Of a stretch of DNA of 9,745 nt, positions 1 to 7,818 are shown piece by piece. Source of the stretch: Rhodanobacteraceae bacterium (GTDB taxonomy: Bacteria > Pseudomonadota > Gammaproteobacteria > Xanthomonadales > SZUA-5). Position 1 is the stretch's first letter. Each line of letters begins with the position of its first letter. The position numbers and the translations under genes are program-made. The notes beneath the pieces are model-generated. The model was given only the letters and a program-made list of their open reading frames with translations, ran no database searches and was not told the origin of the DNA. Location of the stretch: contig JADKFD010000011.1 in assembly GCA_016717705.1 (NCBI GenBank), positions 1 through 9,745 on the forward strand, given 5' to 3'.

Positions 1-1
1 G

Positions 2-225
2 GCGCGCGAACGCTGCCTGGGCGCGCTCGGTGATGTGGTCGCGCAGATCGGCATGCAGCGCCCGCTGGCGGACTACTCAGGCCGGAAATCCTGCGCCTGG
101 TGCAGGCGATCGTCTGTTACCAGGTCGCCCGCATGCGCCAGGTCGGCGAGCAGCTCCGCCACCGGGCGCTGCGCACGCTTTGCGGCTGAGGCCTGACGCA
201 CCCGGACGACGAGGCGCGCTTCTGA
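2..225 (+). CDS. C-terminal part of a small phage protein (possibly DUF6511-like), frameshifted
   Basis: The window opens inside a gene. Frame 2 reads ARERCLGALGDVVAQIGMQ then RPLADYS to about position 80. Frame 1 then continues PEILRLVQAIVCYQVARMRQ and on to a TGA at 187-189; beyond that stop the same frame reads THPDDEARF to a second TGA at 223-225. That last stop overlaps the ATG of the next gene (TGATG), which suggests translational coupling and makes 225 the likelier true end. The pattern 'PLADY.. PEILRLVQAIV' followed by a short acidic tail resembles small proteins found before Cas4-like nucleases in proteobacterial prophages (DUF6511 type). This assignment is from memory of the family and is weak. 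At least one indel near 80 and one between 150 and 190 must be assumed. No enzymatic motif is visible. Confidence 0.4.
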
Positions 226-973
226 TGCTCGACTTCGTCACCGTCACCTGTCCGAGCAGATCGGCGCAGCCATCGACGCCGCGCTGGAAGCTGAACGTGC
301 GGTCCAGACGCCGCACGACCTCCGGTGCCAGCCGTATCTGAGCGCGCCTGCAGGCGGCAACTGCGGTACGAATACGCCGGGTACCGGTCGACTATCGACC
401 CTGGTTCGGGGCTCGCTGCTGTTGGATGCCGGGCATGTGGGTTGCAGGGATCTGGCCATTCGCTGGCTGCGTTCGGCCAGGTTTGATCTCGTGACGCGCG
501 CACCGCGGGGCGAGCAGGTCCGGGTTCGCGGCGGCGGGCGGCCGGCTGCGCGGCCATGTTGACGGCATCGTGGTGGCGGCGCCCACGCACCTCGCTGTAT
601 GCGCTGCCGATGCCTGTGGAATGCAAGACCATGCGACGCCAGTTGGAAGGACACCGTCAAGCACGGCGTCGCGCGCGCTCCCGAAGCCGACGCCGCCGCG
701 CAGATCGCGCTTTCTACCAGGCCTATCTGGAGGCCCTGATCCTGGCACCAGTGCCAACCCGGCGTTGTTCACGGCGATCAGCAAAAAGACAACCAGTCGC
801 TGCACTTCGAGTCGGTCGACTTTGATGCGAGCTGGCGCAGCATGAGCGATCGCGCAGTGCGCGTGCTCGACGCCACCGCAGCGCACGAGTTGCTGCCGCG
901 ATGCGCGACGTCGTCGACGCATTTTGTCTGCAAGTCCTGCGCGTTCCAGGATCGCTGCTGGAGTCAGCGATGA
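225..973 (+). CDS. Cas4/RecB-like PD-(D/E)XK nuclease of a phage replication module (frameshifted)
   Basis: This is probably a DNA exonuclease acting in phage replication or recombination. The ATG at 225 (MLDF) shifts frame within about 15 bases to HRHLSEQIGAAIDAALEAER. Later segments are RQLRYEYAGY (about 353-382), DLAIRWLRSARFDLVTR (about 451-501), GRLRGHVDGIVVAAP (about 540-585), PVECKTMRR (about 607-636), QIALYQAYLEALI (about 703-740) and a C-terminal CKSCAFQDRCW ending at TGA 971-973. The D of HVDG, the E and K of ECK, and a QxxxY-like helix make the PD-(D/E)XK core. The CX2CX5C tail matches the last three cysteines of the Fe-S cluster in Cas4/AddB-type nucleases. The full protein would have about 250 residues, usual for the family. 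At least five indels interrupt the frame. The stop overlaps the primase ATG at 970. A nearby CRISPR-cas locus is not seen, so it is not called cas4. Confidence 0.75.
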
Positions 974-3289
974 CGCAGTTGCTGGACTTCAACGACGCGG
1001 TGGAGCCGACGCGGCGCAGCATCGATGCCGACTCGATCCGCGACGGTCTGCTCGATCGACTGGAATCGATGCTGCGCACCTATCTGCCGGCGGGCGTGTT
1101 CCGCGCGGGCAAGTTTCAGGTCGGCAATACGCGCGGCGAGCCGGCGACTCGCTGTCGGTGTCGCTGGATGGACCCAAGCGCGGCCAATGGTATGACTTCG
1201 CGACTCGCAAGGTGGCGATCATCGAGTTGTTTGCGCAGGCGCAGGACTGTCGGCAAGGAGTGATTTTCGAAGTGCTGGAGCGCGCTGCGCAGTGGTTGGG
1301 TGCAGCGCCAACGGACACGAGCGATTCGTGGTCCGGTTCGGGCGACGCCACAGCGTGCCTCGCCCGCGCGCTCATCCGACGCTCAGGACCTCGGGCCGCC
1401 CACTGCCAAGTGGGACTACCTGGCCGCCGACGGCTCCTTGCTGTCGTGCGTCTATCGCTACGAGCCCGAGCCTGGCCGCAAGGAGTTCAGACCATGGAAT
1501 GTACGCACGGGCCGGTTCGAGGACTGGATCCACGACCGCTGTACCAACCATCCGGCTCTCGCGCGCGCCGAGAATGTCATCCTGGTTGAAGGCGAGAAGT
1601 GCGCTCAGGCCCTGATCGACCTTGGCATCTGCGCGACGACGGCCTGCACGGCGCGCGCGCCCCAGTCGACAAGACGGACTGGTCGCCGCTGGCCGGCAAG
1701 AACGTGCTGATCTGGCCGGACAAGGACAGCCCAGGCTGGGACTACGCGATCGCCGCCAGCGCGAGGCCATCGTCCCCGTCGGCGCGCACCTGCGCGATTC
1801 TGCTGCCGCCGGAGGATCGTAGGGAGCGGCTGGGACTGCGCCGACGCAGTCGTCGAAGCAGTCGATGTGCCTTCGTTCATTCGCGACGCCGGGCGCATGG
1901 TGATCCACGGCCCGGACTTGCTGCAGCGTGCGGATACCACGCAGAACAGACACCGGCCGCGGTGGGGCACCGAAGATGGCATGGCGCTGCACTTCACCGC
2001 CCGCTACGCCCGGACTGGCGCTATGTGGCGGCGCCTGGGGCCAGTGGCTGGTGTGGACCGGCATGCGCTGGGTACCAGAAGCCACGCTGCGCGCCACCGA
2101 CCTGATCCGTGCGGTCTGTCGCCAGCACGCCCTGGAGGCGGACTCACCGCGACTCGCGGCCAAGCTGGCAGCCAGCGGTACCGTCGCCGGCGTCGAACGG
2201 TTGGCCGCGCAGCGATCGCCTGCACGCGGCCAACGCGGACGAATGGGATGCCGATCCCTGGCTGCTGAACACACTGGGCGGCGTCGTTGACCTACGCAAC
2301 GGCAGTGTGCGACCGCATGACCTGGCCGATCGCATGACCAAGCTCGCGGCCGCGCGCCTCGGGGATGGAGGCGCGTGTCCAACCTGGCGCAAGTTCCTGG
2401 TCGAGTGCACCGGTGGCGACAGCGAGCTGATCGACTACCTGCAGCGCATCTGCGGCTATTGCCTGACCGGGCAGACCCGCGAACACGCGCTGTTCTTCCT
2501 CTACGGCACCGGCGCCAACGGCAAGAGCGTGTTCGTCAACCACGCTGAGCGCATTGCTCATGGAGTACGCCACGCATGCGCCGATGGAGATGTTCATGGA
2601 GACCCGATCGGATCGGCACCCGACCCCAGCCTGGCCGGTCTGCGCGGCGCGCGCTCGTGTCGTCGGTCAGAAACCAACAGGGTCGGCGCTGGAACGAAAG
2701 CAAGATCAAGACGCTGACCGGCGGCGACAAAGTCTCGGCGCGGTTCATGCGCCAGGACTTCTTCGAGTACATCCCGCAGTTCAAGTTGCTGATCGCCGGC
2801 AATCACAAGCCCTCGATCCGCAACCTCGACGAGGCCATGCGTCGCCGCCTGCAACTGATCCCGTTCACCATCACCGGTGCCGCCCGACCGGCGCGACAAA
2901 CAACTCAGAAGACAAGATCTGGCGCGAGCGCGATGCCGTGCTGGCGTGGATGGTCGAAGGATGCCCTGGTCTGGCAACGCAGGGGCCTGCGCCGCCACGC
3001 TGCGTGGTCGAGGCCACCGACGACTACTTCGAAAGCGAAGACGCGCTCGGTCGCTGGATCGAGAGCGCTGCTTCGTTGAACCGTCGCGCGCCACCGCCGC
3101 GACCTGTTCGAGGACTGGCGCGGCTGGGCCGAAGGCTGGCGAGTTCGCCGGCTCGATCAAGCGCTTCTCCGAACTCCTGACCAACCGCCGACCTGAGCGC
3201 GCCAAGTTCACAGCGGCGGCACGCGCGGATTTGTCGGCATCTCGCTACGTCCCAAACCCGTCGGCCCGCTGCCATACCGCGACGACTGA
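970..3289 (+). CDS. Phage/plasmid primase-helicase (Toprim plus P4/D5-type SF3 helicase), frameshifted
   Basis: This is a replication protein that would prime and unwind phage DNA. The ATG at 970 overlaps the previous stop and opens MTQLLDFNDAVEPTRRSIDA, then AGKFQVGNTRGEP, SLDGPKRGQWYDFAT and FRPWNVRTGRFEDW. The Toprim centre is visible as VILVEGEK (1576-1599) and WPDKDSPGW (1713-1739), carrying the acidic E and DxD residues. The helicase part begins near 2200 (DEWDADPWLLNTLGGVVDLR). It has Walker A GTGANGKS at 2505-2528, a degraded Walker B region near 2655-2690, KIKTLTGGDKVSARFMRQDF (from about 2702), then motif C LLIAGNHKP and MRRRLQLIPF. The C-terminus is FVGISLRPKPVGPLPYRDD with TGA 3287-3289. 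The inferred length of about 770 residues fits fused primase-helicases of prophages. More than ten single-base indels break the frame, yet every core motif is intact in one frame or another, so sequencing error is likelier than a pseudogene. Confidence 0.85.
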
Positions 3290-3294
3290 CCCCA

Positions 3295-3303
3295 CCGGAG
3301 GAC
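3295..3303 (+). promoter_or_regulatory. Ribosome binding site of the RuvC-like gene
   Basis: A GGAGGA core (3298-3303) lies just upstream of the ATG at 3307, within the 17-base gap after the primase stop. It supports this start and suggests that the resolvase is translated independently within the same operon. Confidence 0.6.
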
Positions 3304-3306
3304 ACC

Positions 3307-3790
3307 ATGAACCCTACGATCCTGGCACTCGACCTTGGCACGCAGACCGGTTGGGCGATCGCCCACCCAAACGGTGCAATCACCAGCGGCACCAGAGTTT
3401 TACGGCCGCAGCGATTCGAGGGCGGCGGCATGCGTTATCTGCGATTCCGTCGCTGGCTCGATGAAATGCACCAACGACGTCGATCGGCGAAGTCCCTTTT
3501 AGGAAGTGCGCCGGCATCAAAGGCGTCGATGCGGCCCCGTCTACGGTGGACTGCTGGGTCAGTTGAGCGCCTGGTGCGAGCACCACCAGATCCCCTATGC
3601 CGGCGTGCCCGTCGGCACCATCAAACGTGCGGTAACGGGCAGAGGCAATGCCAGCAAGGCAGTGGTGATTGCCGCCGTCCAACGGCAGGGGTTCGCTCCA
3701 AAAGACGACAACGAGGCCGACGCAATCGCGCTGCTGCTGTGCGTCTCGCCGCGCGCGAAGACGGCCAGCGCCGCCAAGGAGGCCGCATGA
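3307..3790 (+). CDS. RuvC-like Holliday junction resolvase, phage type (frameshifted)
   Basis: This is probably an endonuclease that cuts branched DNA formed during phage replication and recombination. The start is MNPTILALDLGTQTGWAIAH, with the first catalytic Asp at residue 9 of the RNase H-like fold, then ITSGT and GGGMRYLRFRRWLDEMH. Around 3475-3540 the frame is lost, including an apparent in-frame TAG at 3500-3502 after a TTTT run, where the expected reading is a second acidic motif (EEV). The rest is clear from 3542: VYGGLLGQLSAWCEHHQIPY, AGVPVGTIKRAVTGRGNASK and DDNEADAIALLL, which supplies the C-terminal acidic residues. The length of about 160 residues is normal for the family. The TGA at 3788-3790 overlaps the next ATG at 3787 (ATGA), so the two are probably coupled. 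Family assignment is firm; activity depends on whether the middle breaks are real. Confidence 0.82.
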
Positions 3791-4216
3791 GCCTCACCCG
3801 CCCCGTGGCCAAGATCCGCATGCCGGCCACCACCAAGGAACTGGCAGCGATGCTCGAAGAAGCATCACGCACCGCCCGCAAACTCCCACCCGCCGGCCCA
3901 CGCGGCTACGCCTCGATCTGGCCCCCAGATCCCGCGCAGCGCCAGCGAGAAGTTCGCCGCCGACGACCGCCCCGTGTTCTTTCAACCCAGCGGCGCCGCC
4001 ATCGACCGCATGCTCGCCTGCTTCGAGTGGGTCAGCGCGCTCGATGAAGAACAGCGACACCTACTGTGGAAGCGCGCAAGCCACGAGCCGTGGAAAGACA
4101 TCTGCGCCTGGATGGGGTGCGATCGGACGACGGCTTGGCGGCGGTGGAATGGGGCGCTGGAGGCGGTGCAAGCACCCACTTTGTCGGCTCCAGTTCGTCA
4201 TCCTCGCGACGGTTGA
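3787..4216 (+). CDS. DUF6362-like phage protein with C-terminal helix-turn-helix (one frameshift)
   Basis: The ATG at 3787 overlaps the resolvase stop. The N-terminus reads MSLTRPVAKIRMPATTKELA and continues to GPRGYASIWPP. The frame then shifts near 3925-3935 and resumes as SEKFAADDRPVFFQPSGAAI, a helical stretch ACFEWVSALDEEQRHLLWKR, and a tryptophan-rich helix-turn-helix WKDICAWMGCDRTTAWRRW (about 4091-4147), ending at TGA 4214-4216. The order of a conserved W-P-x(n)-S-A-x-E region followed by an HTH of the WKxI-(x)6-8-TAxRRW type matches what I recall of DUF6362 proteins, which sit beside RuvC-like and primase genes in prophages. No function is established for them; DNA binding is inferred from the HTH. 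The full protein would have about 143 residues. Confidence 0.65.
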
Positions 4217-4259
4217 GGCGACAGCCGCGCTATGCGCGCGGCCCCGCCGCCGGAAAGAC

Positions 4260-4278
4260 AGGAACAGGAACTGTTCCT
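4260..4278. promoter_or_regulatory. Perfect inverted repeat between the phage module and the HEPN gene
   Basis: AGGAACAG (4260-4267) and CTGTTCCT (4271-4278) are exact reverse complements separated by GAA. The dyad lies 44 bases after the last phage-module stop and 26 bases before the GTG at 4305. It could be an operator for the downstream gene or a short hairpin terminator. No T-run follows, which argues against a classical rho-independent terminator. Confidence 0.4.
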
Positions 4279-4304
4279 AGCAACTCCACACTCCGCATGC
4301 GACT

Positions 4305-4556
4305 GTGAATGACAAGGATCGGCCATTAGCCGTCGTTCCCGACGTGTCGAACTCTGAGGCTGTCACTTTCGAGGCGCTCGGCGCGAGTCGCTCGACATCG
4401 TTTGCTTCAGAAGCAATTGAATTCATTGCGCGAGAGTCGCACACTTGGCCGAAATTTTCATTGGTTATCACGTCGCTTCTTGAGTCCAGAGGCCGTGGAT
4501 CTCTTCAAAACCGACAACGAATGATATTTCGGCGTCGCATAAAGGACTTCGCTTGA
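4305..4556 (+). CDS. N-terminal segment of the HEPN protein, or a small overlapping partner gene
   Basis: The GTG at 4305 opens an 83-residue frame (VNDKDRPLAVVPDVSNSEAV and on to RQRMIFRRRIKDFA) ending at TGA 4554-4556. It overlaps the next frame by four bases (TTGA). If one T is missing from the TT run at 4553-4554, the reading becomes RRRIKDFALKIHDKCSERL, and the two frames fuse smoothly into one charged helical segment. The downstream frame has only a TTG start and no evident Shine-Dalgarno of its own, which also favours a single gene of about 480 residues. The alternative is a real small gene translationally coupled to the HEPN gene. No toxin-antitoxin or catalytic motif is seen in the segment itself. 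The base composition is already lower in G+C than the phage module. Confidence 0.5.
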   Translation: MNDKDRPLAVVPDVSNSEAVTFEALGASRSTSFASEAIEFIARESHTWPKFSLVITSLLESRGRGSLQNRQRMIFRRRIKDFA

Positions 4557-5836
4557 AAATACACGATAAATGCTCAGAGCGGCTTTCGACTGAGGTTGAG
4601 AAGGCGCTTGGCGACATCACCGTGCATTACGGGAACTACCTCGCCGGTAGTCCTGAGAAGGTACTGCGTGAGCTGGAGAAGATATTGCCAGCTGATCCCA
4701 AGTTCCGCGAAGAGATAGAGTCGTATGTTAGCGACGACCCACTCGCTGATTTTATTCTCGGTGAATTGGGCGAAGAGCTTCACTCGGCTCGCGAGTTCGA
4801 AAGTGACTCACCAGTGATTGCGCTGTCCGCCTTGCCAGAATATCAGGACCTAACCGCTGTTTCGAAAAGGCTAATCCGGTCGTTTTGCGCCCTCCCTAGA
4901 ACATACAAAATTACCTTTAAGTTAGGTCCATCAATGGAACGCATGGCGTTGAATGGTGAATTCCATTTCAACCCGTCAATCCGACTCGTCCGCGCTGATG
5001 ACGAACTAGCAGGGCTGTTCCCGATGACCACGGGCAATGAAATTCGAGACCATACAATGTTCGGCGGGGGATTACTCACTATTCCCATCGTGCCAAAGTG
5101 GGATGGCATGTACATTCAAGTTGAAGTGCAAGGATACATTCGGCGCTGGGTAACCACTTCACCCGTGGACCGCGCGTTTTCATTGGTGAAGTCGTTTGTT
5201 GGGCTCGCAATTGCAACAAGAGCAGCGCGTTTAGGGCGTGGATTAAGGCAAGGCACAGGCAGTCAAAGAGCCTTCGTTCATGAACAAACCGGCGGCGGAT
5301 GGAAGCTTATCGACGCAAGGGAAGTTCCTGAATCGCTATCCACAGCATTGCATGACTTCCAGCCGGTAATATTTCCGGATATTCACAAGACGGAAGAAGC
5401 CCGAGTAAAATACTTTGTAGAACGGCTTAAGGAAATCGCAGCAGTCTTAAAAGGTGAAGAGGACAACTCGCGTCTGTTGCTGGCCGCTCGGTGGCTCTTC
5501 GACAGCAAGCTGAGCAGAGAGGACCTCCTAGCATATGTCCAGGCAATGGTTTCAATGGAAATTTTGCTTGGAGACAAGGCAGTCTCGGATCTGATGGGAC
5601 TTGGTGAGTTGCTTCGAAATAGGTGCGCATACTTAATTGGCAGAACCCATACCGAACGAGATGAATTACTGGAGGACTTCAGGAAGATATACGAAGTTCG
5701 ATCCAGAATTGTGCATGGTGGAAAGGACAAGTTGAGTCGAAAAGAATTCCTGATTAGCGCCGAACCTCAGCCGAGAAAGTTGGAAGCCAGCCGCAGTCGC
5801 GTTTCGGGCCTCGGGTCGCACTGGATCATTGCATGA
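4553..5836 (+). CDS. ApeA-like HEPN-domain protein, C-terminus cut off by IS copy 1
   Basis: An uninterrupted 427-residue frame from a TTG start. Residues 1-399 are native; the last 28 (LISAEPQPRKLEASRSRVSG...) are encoded by the IS end from 5749. The N-terminal two thirds is a long soluble region without a motif I recognise (for example LALSALPEYQDL-like and FHFNPSIRLVRADDELAGLF stretches). The C-terminal third (about 305-399) is a helical HEPN domain: LLLAARWLFDSKLSREDLLA, VQAMVSMEILLG, LLRNRCAYLIGRTHTERDEL, then RSRIVHGG with the Rx4H motif at Arg383 and His388. This layout matches ApeA-like HEPN proteins, several of which are RNases that abort phage infection. The motif survives, but the final helix that normally follows is lost. 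The region is visibly more A+T-rich than the phage genes, suggesting separate acquisition. No transmembrane segment is seen. The anti-phage role is inferred from the family only. Confidence 0.72.
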   Translation: MKIHDKCSERLSTEVEKALGDITVHYGNYLAGSPEKVLRELEKILPADPKFREEIESYVSDDPLADFILGELGEELHSAREFESDSPVIALSALPEYQDLTAVSKRLIRSFCALPRTYKITFKLGPSMERMALNGEFHFNPSIRLVRADDELAGLFPMTTGNEIRDHTMFGGGLLTIPIVPKWDGMYIQVEVQGYIRRWVTTSPVDRAFSLVKSFVGLAIATRAARLGRGLRQGTGSQRAFVHEQTGGGWKLIDAREVPESLSTALHDFQPVIFPDIHKTEEARVKYFVERLKEIAAVLKGEEDNSRLLLAARWLFDSKLSREDLLAYVQAMVSMEILLGDKAVSDLMGLGELLRNRCAYLIGRTHTERDELLEDFRKIYEVRSRIVHGGKDKLSRKEFLISAEPQPRKLEASRSRVSGLGSHWIIA

Positions 5837-6813
5837 ACGAGTCTGGGCAGCATTTCGCCGAGTCGGAATCTGCGGTTGAAGCGGTAAGGCCGCTTCGCCC
5901 AGGCTACCGACGTGCGTATTTGGCCTGGCGGATCGAGTGATAGACGCCGCTGATCGAACGCTTCACGTTGGACAACACGATGTTGACCCAGCGCGCGCCC
6001 CTGGCTTCGGTGGCCGCGCGACCGCCGCTAGTGTCCAGGACGGTCTGCGCATGTCCGGCGTCGATGAAGCGACGGAAAGCAAACAAGCCGTCGGTATAGA
6101 CCTCGGCGTTTGGCTGCAATCGGCGCTCGGCCCAGTCACTGATGGAGTCGTTGTTGAACGCGCGCACCGGCTCGATGACCGCACATCTGGGACGCTCCAG
6201 ATCGGTGTCGGTTTCAACGGCAACCAGGAACGCCTGTTTGTTCTCGGGCCGCGGCCGGCCTTGCCGCCGTTGCGCTCACCGAGGTAGGCGTCATCGATCT
6301 GCACCAAGCCATTGAGTTTCCTGGATTCTTCGCGTTCGGTCATGGCATGCATCACCTTGTGCTTAAGGCGCCAAGCGGTGCGGTAGCAGACACCCAACTG
6401 ACGCTTGAGCTCGAGGGCAGACAGGTTGGTCTTGGCGCTCGTCAGCAAGTGCAGCGCAAGGAACCAGATGGAGAGCGGCAACGGTGGCTTCGAACATCGT
6501 GCCGGCGAGCAAGGTGGTCTGATGGCGGCAATCGGTGCACTGGTAGTAGATCTGACCATCCCGTTTGAAGGTCGAGTGCGCGGAACCGGCGCACGCCGGG
6601 CAGCGAAAACCTTCGGGCCAGCGAGCACTGAAGAGCGACTTCCGGCACTGCGCCTCGGAACCAAACTTCGCCGTGAACGCCGGCAACGACAGACCCGCCT
6701 GGAACTGCACCTTGTTCATCGCCATGACCCACCTCCGATCGGTTGTGGGTACACCCTCGGCGCTGCCTGTCTCAGATCATGAGACTCGCGGCTGAGGTTC
6801 GGCGCTAATCAGG
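5749..6813 (-). mobile_element. IS1595-family insertion sequence, copy 1, reverse orientation, no target duplication
   Basis: A complete element of 1065 bp bounded by 25-bp perfect terminal inverted repeats at 5749-5773 and 6789-6813 (each starting CCTGATTAGCGCC from the outside). It carries one transposase gene on the minus strand. The flanking 8-mers differ: AAAGAATT on the left (5741-5748) and TAATGCCT on the right (6814-6821). A simple insertion by this family leaves an 8-bp duplication, as copy 2 does, so this copy probably sits at a recombination junction. Its left end truncates the HEPN gene and its right end truncates the Lcl gene. Confidence 0.9.
5767..6725 (-). CDS. IS1595-family transposase, copy 1 (frameshifted)
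   Basis: DDE-type transposase that cuts and joins the IS ends. It starts MAMNKVQFQAGLSLPAFTAK at 6725, with GGAGGTG upstream, and its stop lies inside the terminal repeat (5767-5769). A zinc ribbon is formed by Cys42, Cys45, Cys63 and Cys66 (CPAC... QCTDC). The ISXO2-like catalytic part includes NGLVQIDDAYLGE (first Asp), EVYTDGLFAFRRF (second Asp) and WVNIVLSNVKRSISGVYHSI, where Asn rather than Glu seems to occupy the third position, as in some IS1595 groups. The C-terminal reading is YRFNRRFRLGEMLPRLV... ASNFLG. The full length is about 319 residues. Breaks occur near 6490, around 6180-6290 and near 5885-5905, so as written no single open frame covers it. Confidence 0.85.
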
Positions 6814-7487
6814 TAATGCCTAGCAATTCTTCGGGCGTAGGCATGCGCCAGTCGTTGGCGCCGCAGAGGCTTTTGGGCATTGACGGCCACCACAAAGGCC
6901 GAGGTATTGCACTGGCTAAGCGTGCCGTTGCAGGTTTGTTGGGACACGTTAACGCCGGCATAGCCGCCATTGACGGCGGGATTGGTGTCGTACCAAGTGT
7001 AGCTATGAGACATGTGGCGCAGGCTGGCGGCATTGTTCACCTTCACTTCCCAGATCAGCCCCGATACATTATCCCGCGTGCAACCCCAATCATTCGCGCC
7101 CGCACCCAGCGCAGCGCCAGCGGGCAGCGGATTGCCACTATTGCTGATTTTGGTGAAATCAAAGCCTCCTTCCCCGCCACCAATCTTGGGGAGTTGACCG
7201 AGACGTCGCAAGGCATCGCGACCGTGATCCCCATCCTGGTCGGGAAAGGCGGCTTGGGGGCAACCCACGTTGGCCGTGGTGGCGGTGGCGCACCCACCGT
7301 AGCCGGTGTCGTTGAGACCGCCCTCGTCTTCGAAGTTGCTGTGGAAGATTACGGTGGCGGTGGCGGATTGACAGAGCAGCAGCGCCAGGGACACGAGCAA
7401 ATGAAAGCGGCGCGCTTGCCTACCTGGCAACGAGGATCTCTCGGTAAGTTCGGGATTCCGATGCCGCCAAGTTAACATTGCTTGCAT
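6809..7487 (-). pseudogene. Secreted Lcl/DUF1566 domain protein, 3' end removed by IS copy 1
   Basis: Minus-strand gene. I chose the Met at 7487 because GGAG sits six bases upstream, whereas the earlier ATG at 7499 abuts an IS-end relic and has no good site. An Arg-rich N-terminus (RQARRFHLL), a hydrophobic core (LLVSLALLLC) and ATA/TVIFHSNFE form a signal peptide with likely cleavage near residue 44, so the product would be exported. The mature part reads FPDQDGDHGRDAL, IGGGEGGFDFTKI, DWGCTRDNVSGLIWEVK, YTWYDTNPAVNGGYAG, QQTCNGTLSQCNTSAFVVAV, and after one frameshift near 6880, LCGANDWRMPTPEELLGI. This series is characteristic of Lcl C-terminal (DUF1566) domains of bacterial surface proteins, whose function is poorly known. 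The IS replaces the remaining C-terminal portion: native sequence ends at 6814 and a TGA within the IS end stops it (6809-6811). Confidence 0.75.
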
Positions 7488-7499
7488 CTCATTCTCCAT

Positions 7500-7526
7500 C
7501 CTGATTAGCGTCGAATCTCAGTTGAG
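7500..7526. repeat. Orphan, diverged terminal repeat of the same IS family
   Basis: CCTGATTAGCG starts here in the same orientation as the left outer end of the IS copies. Compared with the copy 1 left end, 23 of 27 bases match, and all four differences are T where the IS has C (7511, 7516, 7522, 7523). No IS body follows to the right and no partner end is found. It abuts the ATG at 7499 of the Lcl reading frame. It is probably the remnant of an older insertion. Confidence 0.65.
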
Positions 7527-7818
7527 CTCCAGAGACAAGCGTCGCGTTATGCTTGCCTAGCTAAAATGTTTTTCCACGCGCCTAATATTCATACAATCAA
7601 GCTTGCTGAAACTGTCTCAGCAAATTGATCCAATAACATATTGTACTGGCGATCATCAGCCAAGCTGCCATGTCCCGGAAAGGATACCGCCGTGGGCTCG
7701 CAACGCTTCTACTCATGAAGTTGGTCTCTCGCACCGTTCACAGTTATATCGACCCCCAGCCAGCCGCGCCCACGGCATTCCCTTATTCCGAACGGGTACT
7801 CTGTAAAACCACAACCCT

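Noticed and set aside
225..973. Cas4-like gene as part of a CRISPR-Cas adaptation module
   Set aside because: No cas1, cas2 or repeat array is present, and the gene is embedded in phage replication genes.
1372..2382. A 336-codon open frame on the minus strand
   Set aside because: It is antisense to the primase gene, has an Arg/Ala/Pro-rich composition typical of GC-rich shadow frames, and shows no domain.
4260..4278. LexA/SOS box
   Set aside because: The dyad does not have the CTGT-N8-ACAG spacing; its half-sites point the other way with a three-base centre.
6816..7475. A 219-codon plus-strand frame
   Set aside because: It is antisense to the Lcl gene, whose minus-strand reading has a signal peptide and recognisable family motifs.
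7597..7716. A 39-codon hydrophobic peptide on the minus strand
   Set aside because: No convincing ribosome site or family resemblance; an open frame of this length is expected by chance.
7603..7806. A 67-codon plus-strand frame in the intergenic region
   Set aside because: No motif, no ribosome site, and composition unlike the real genes nearby.
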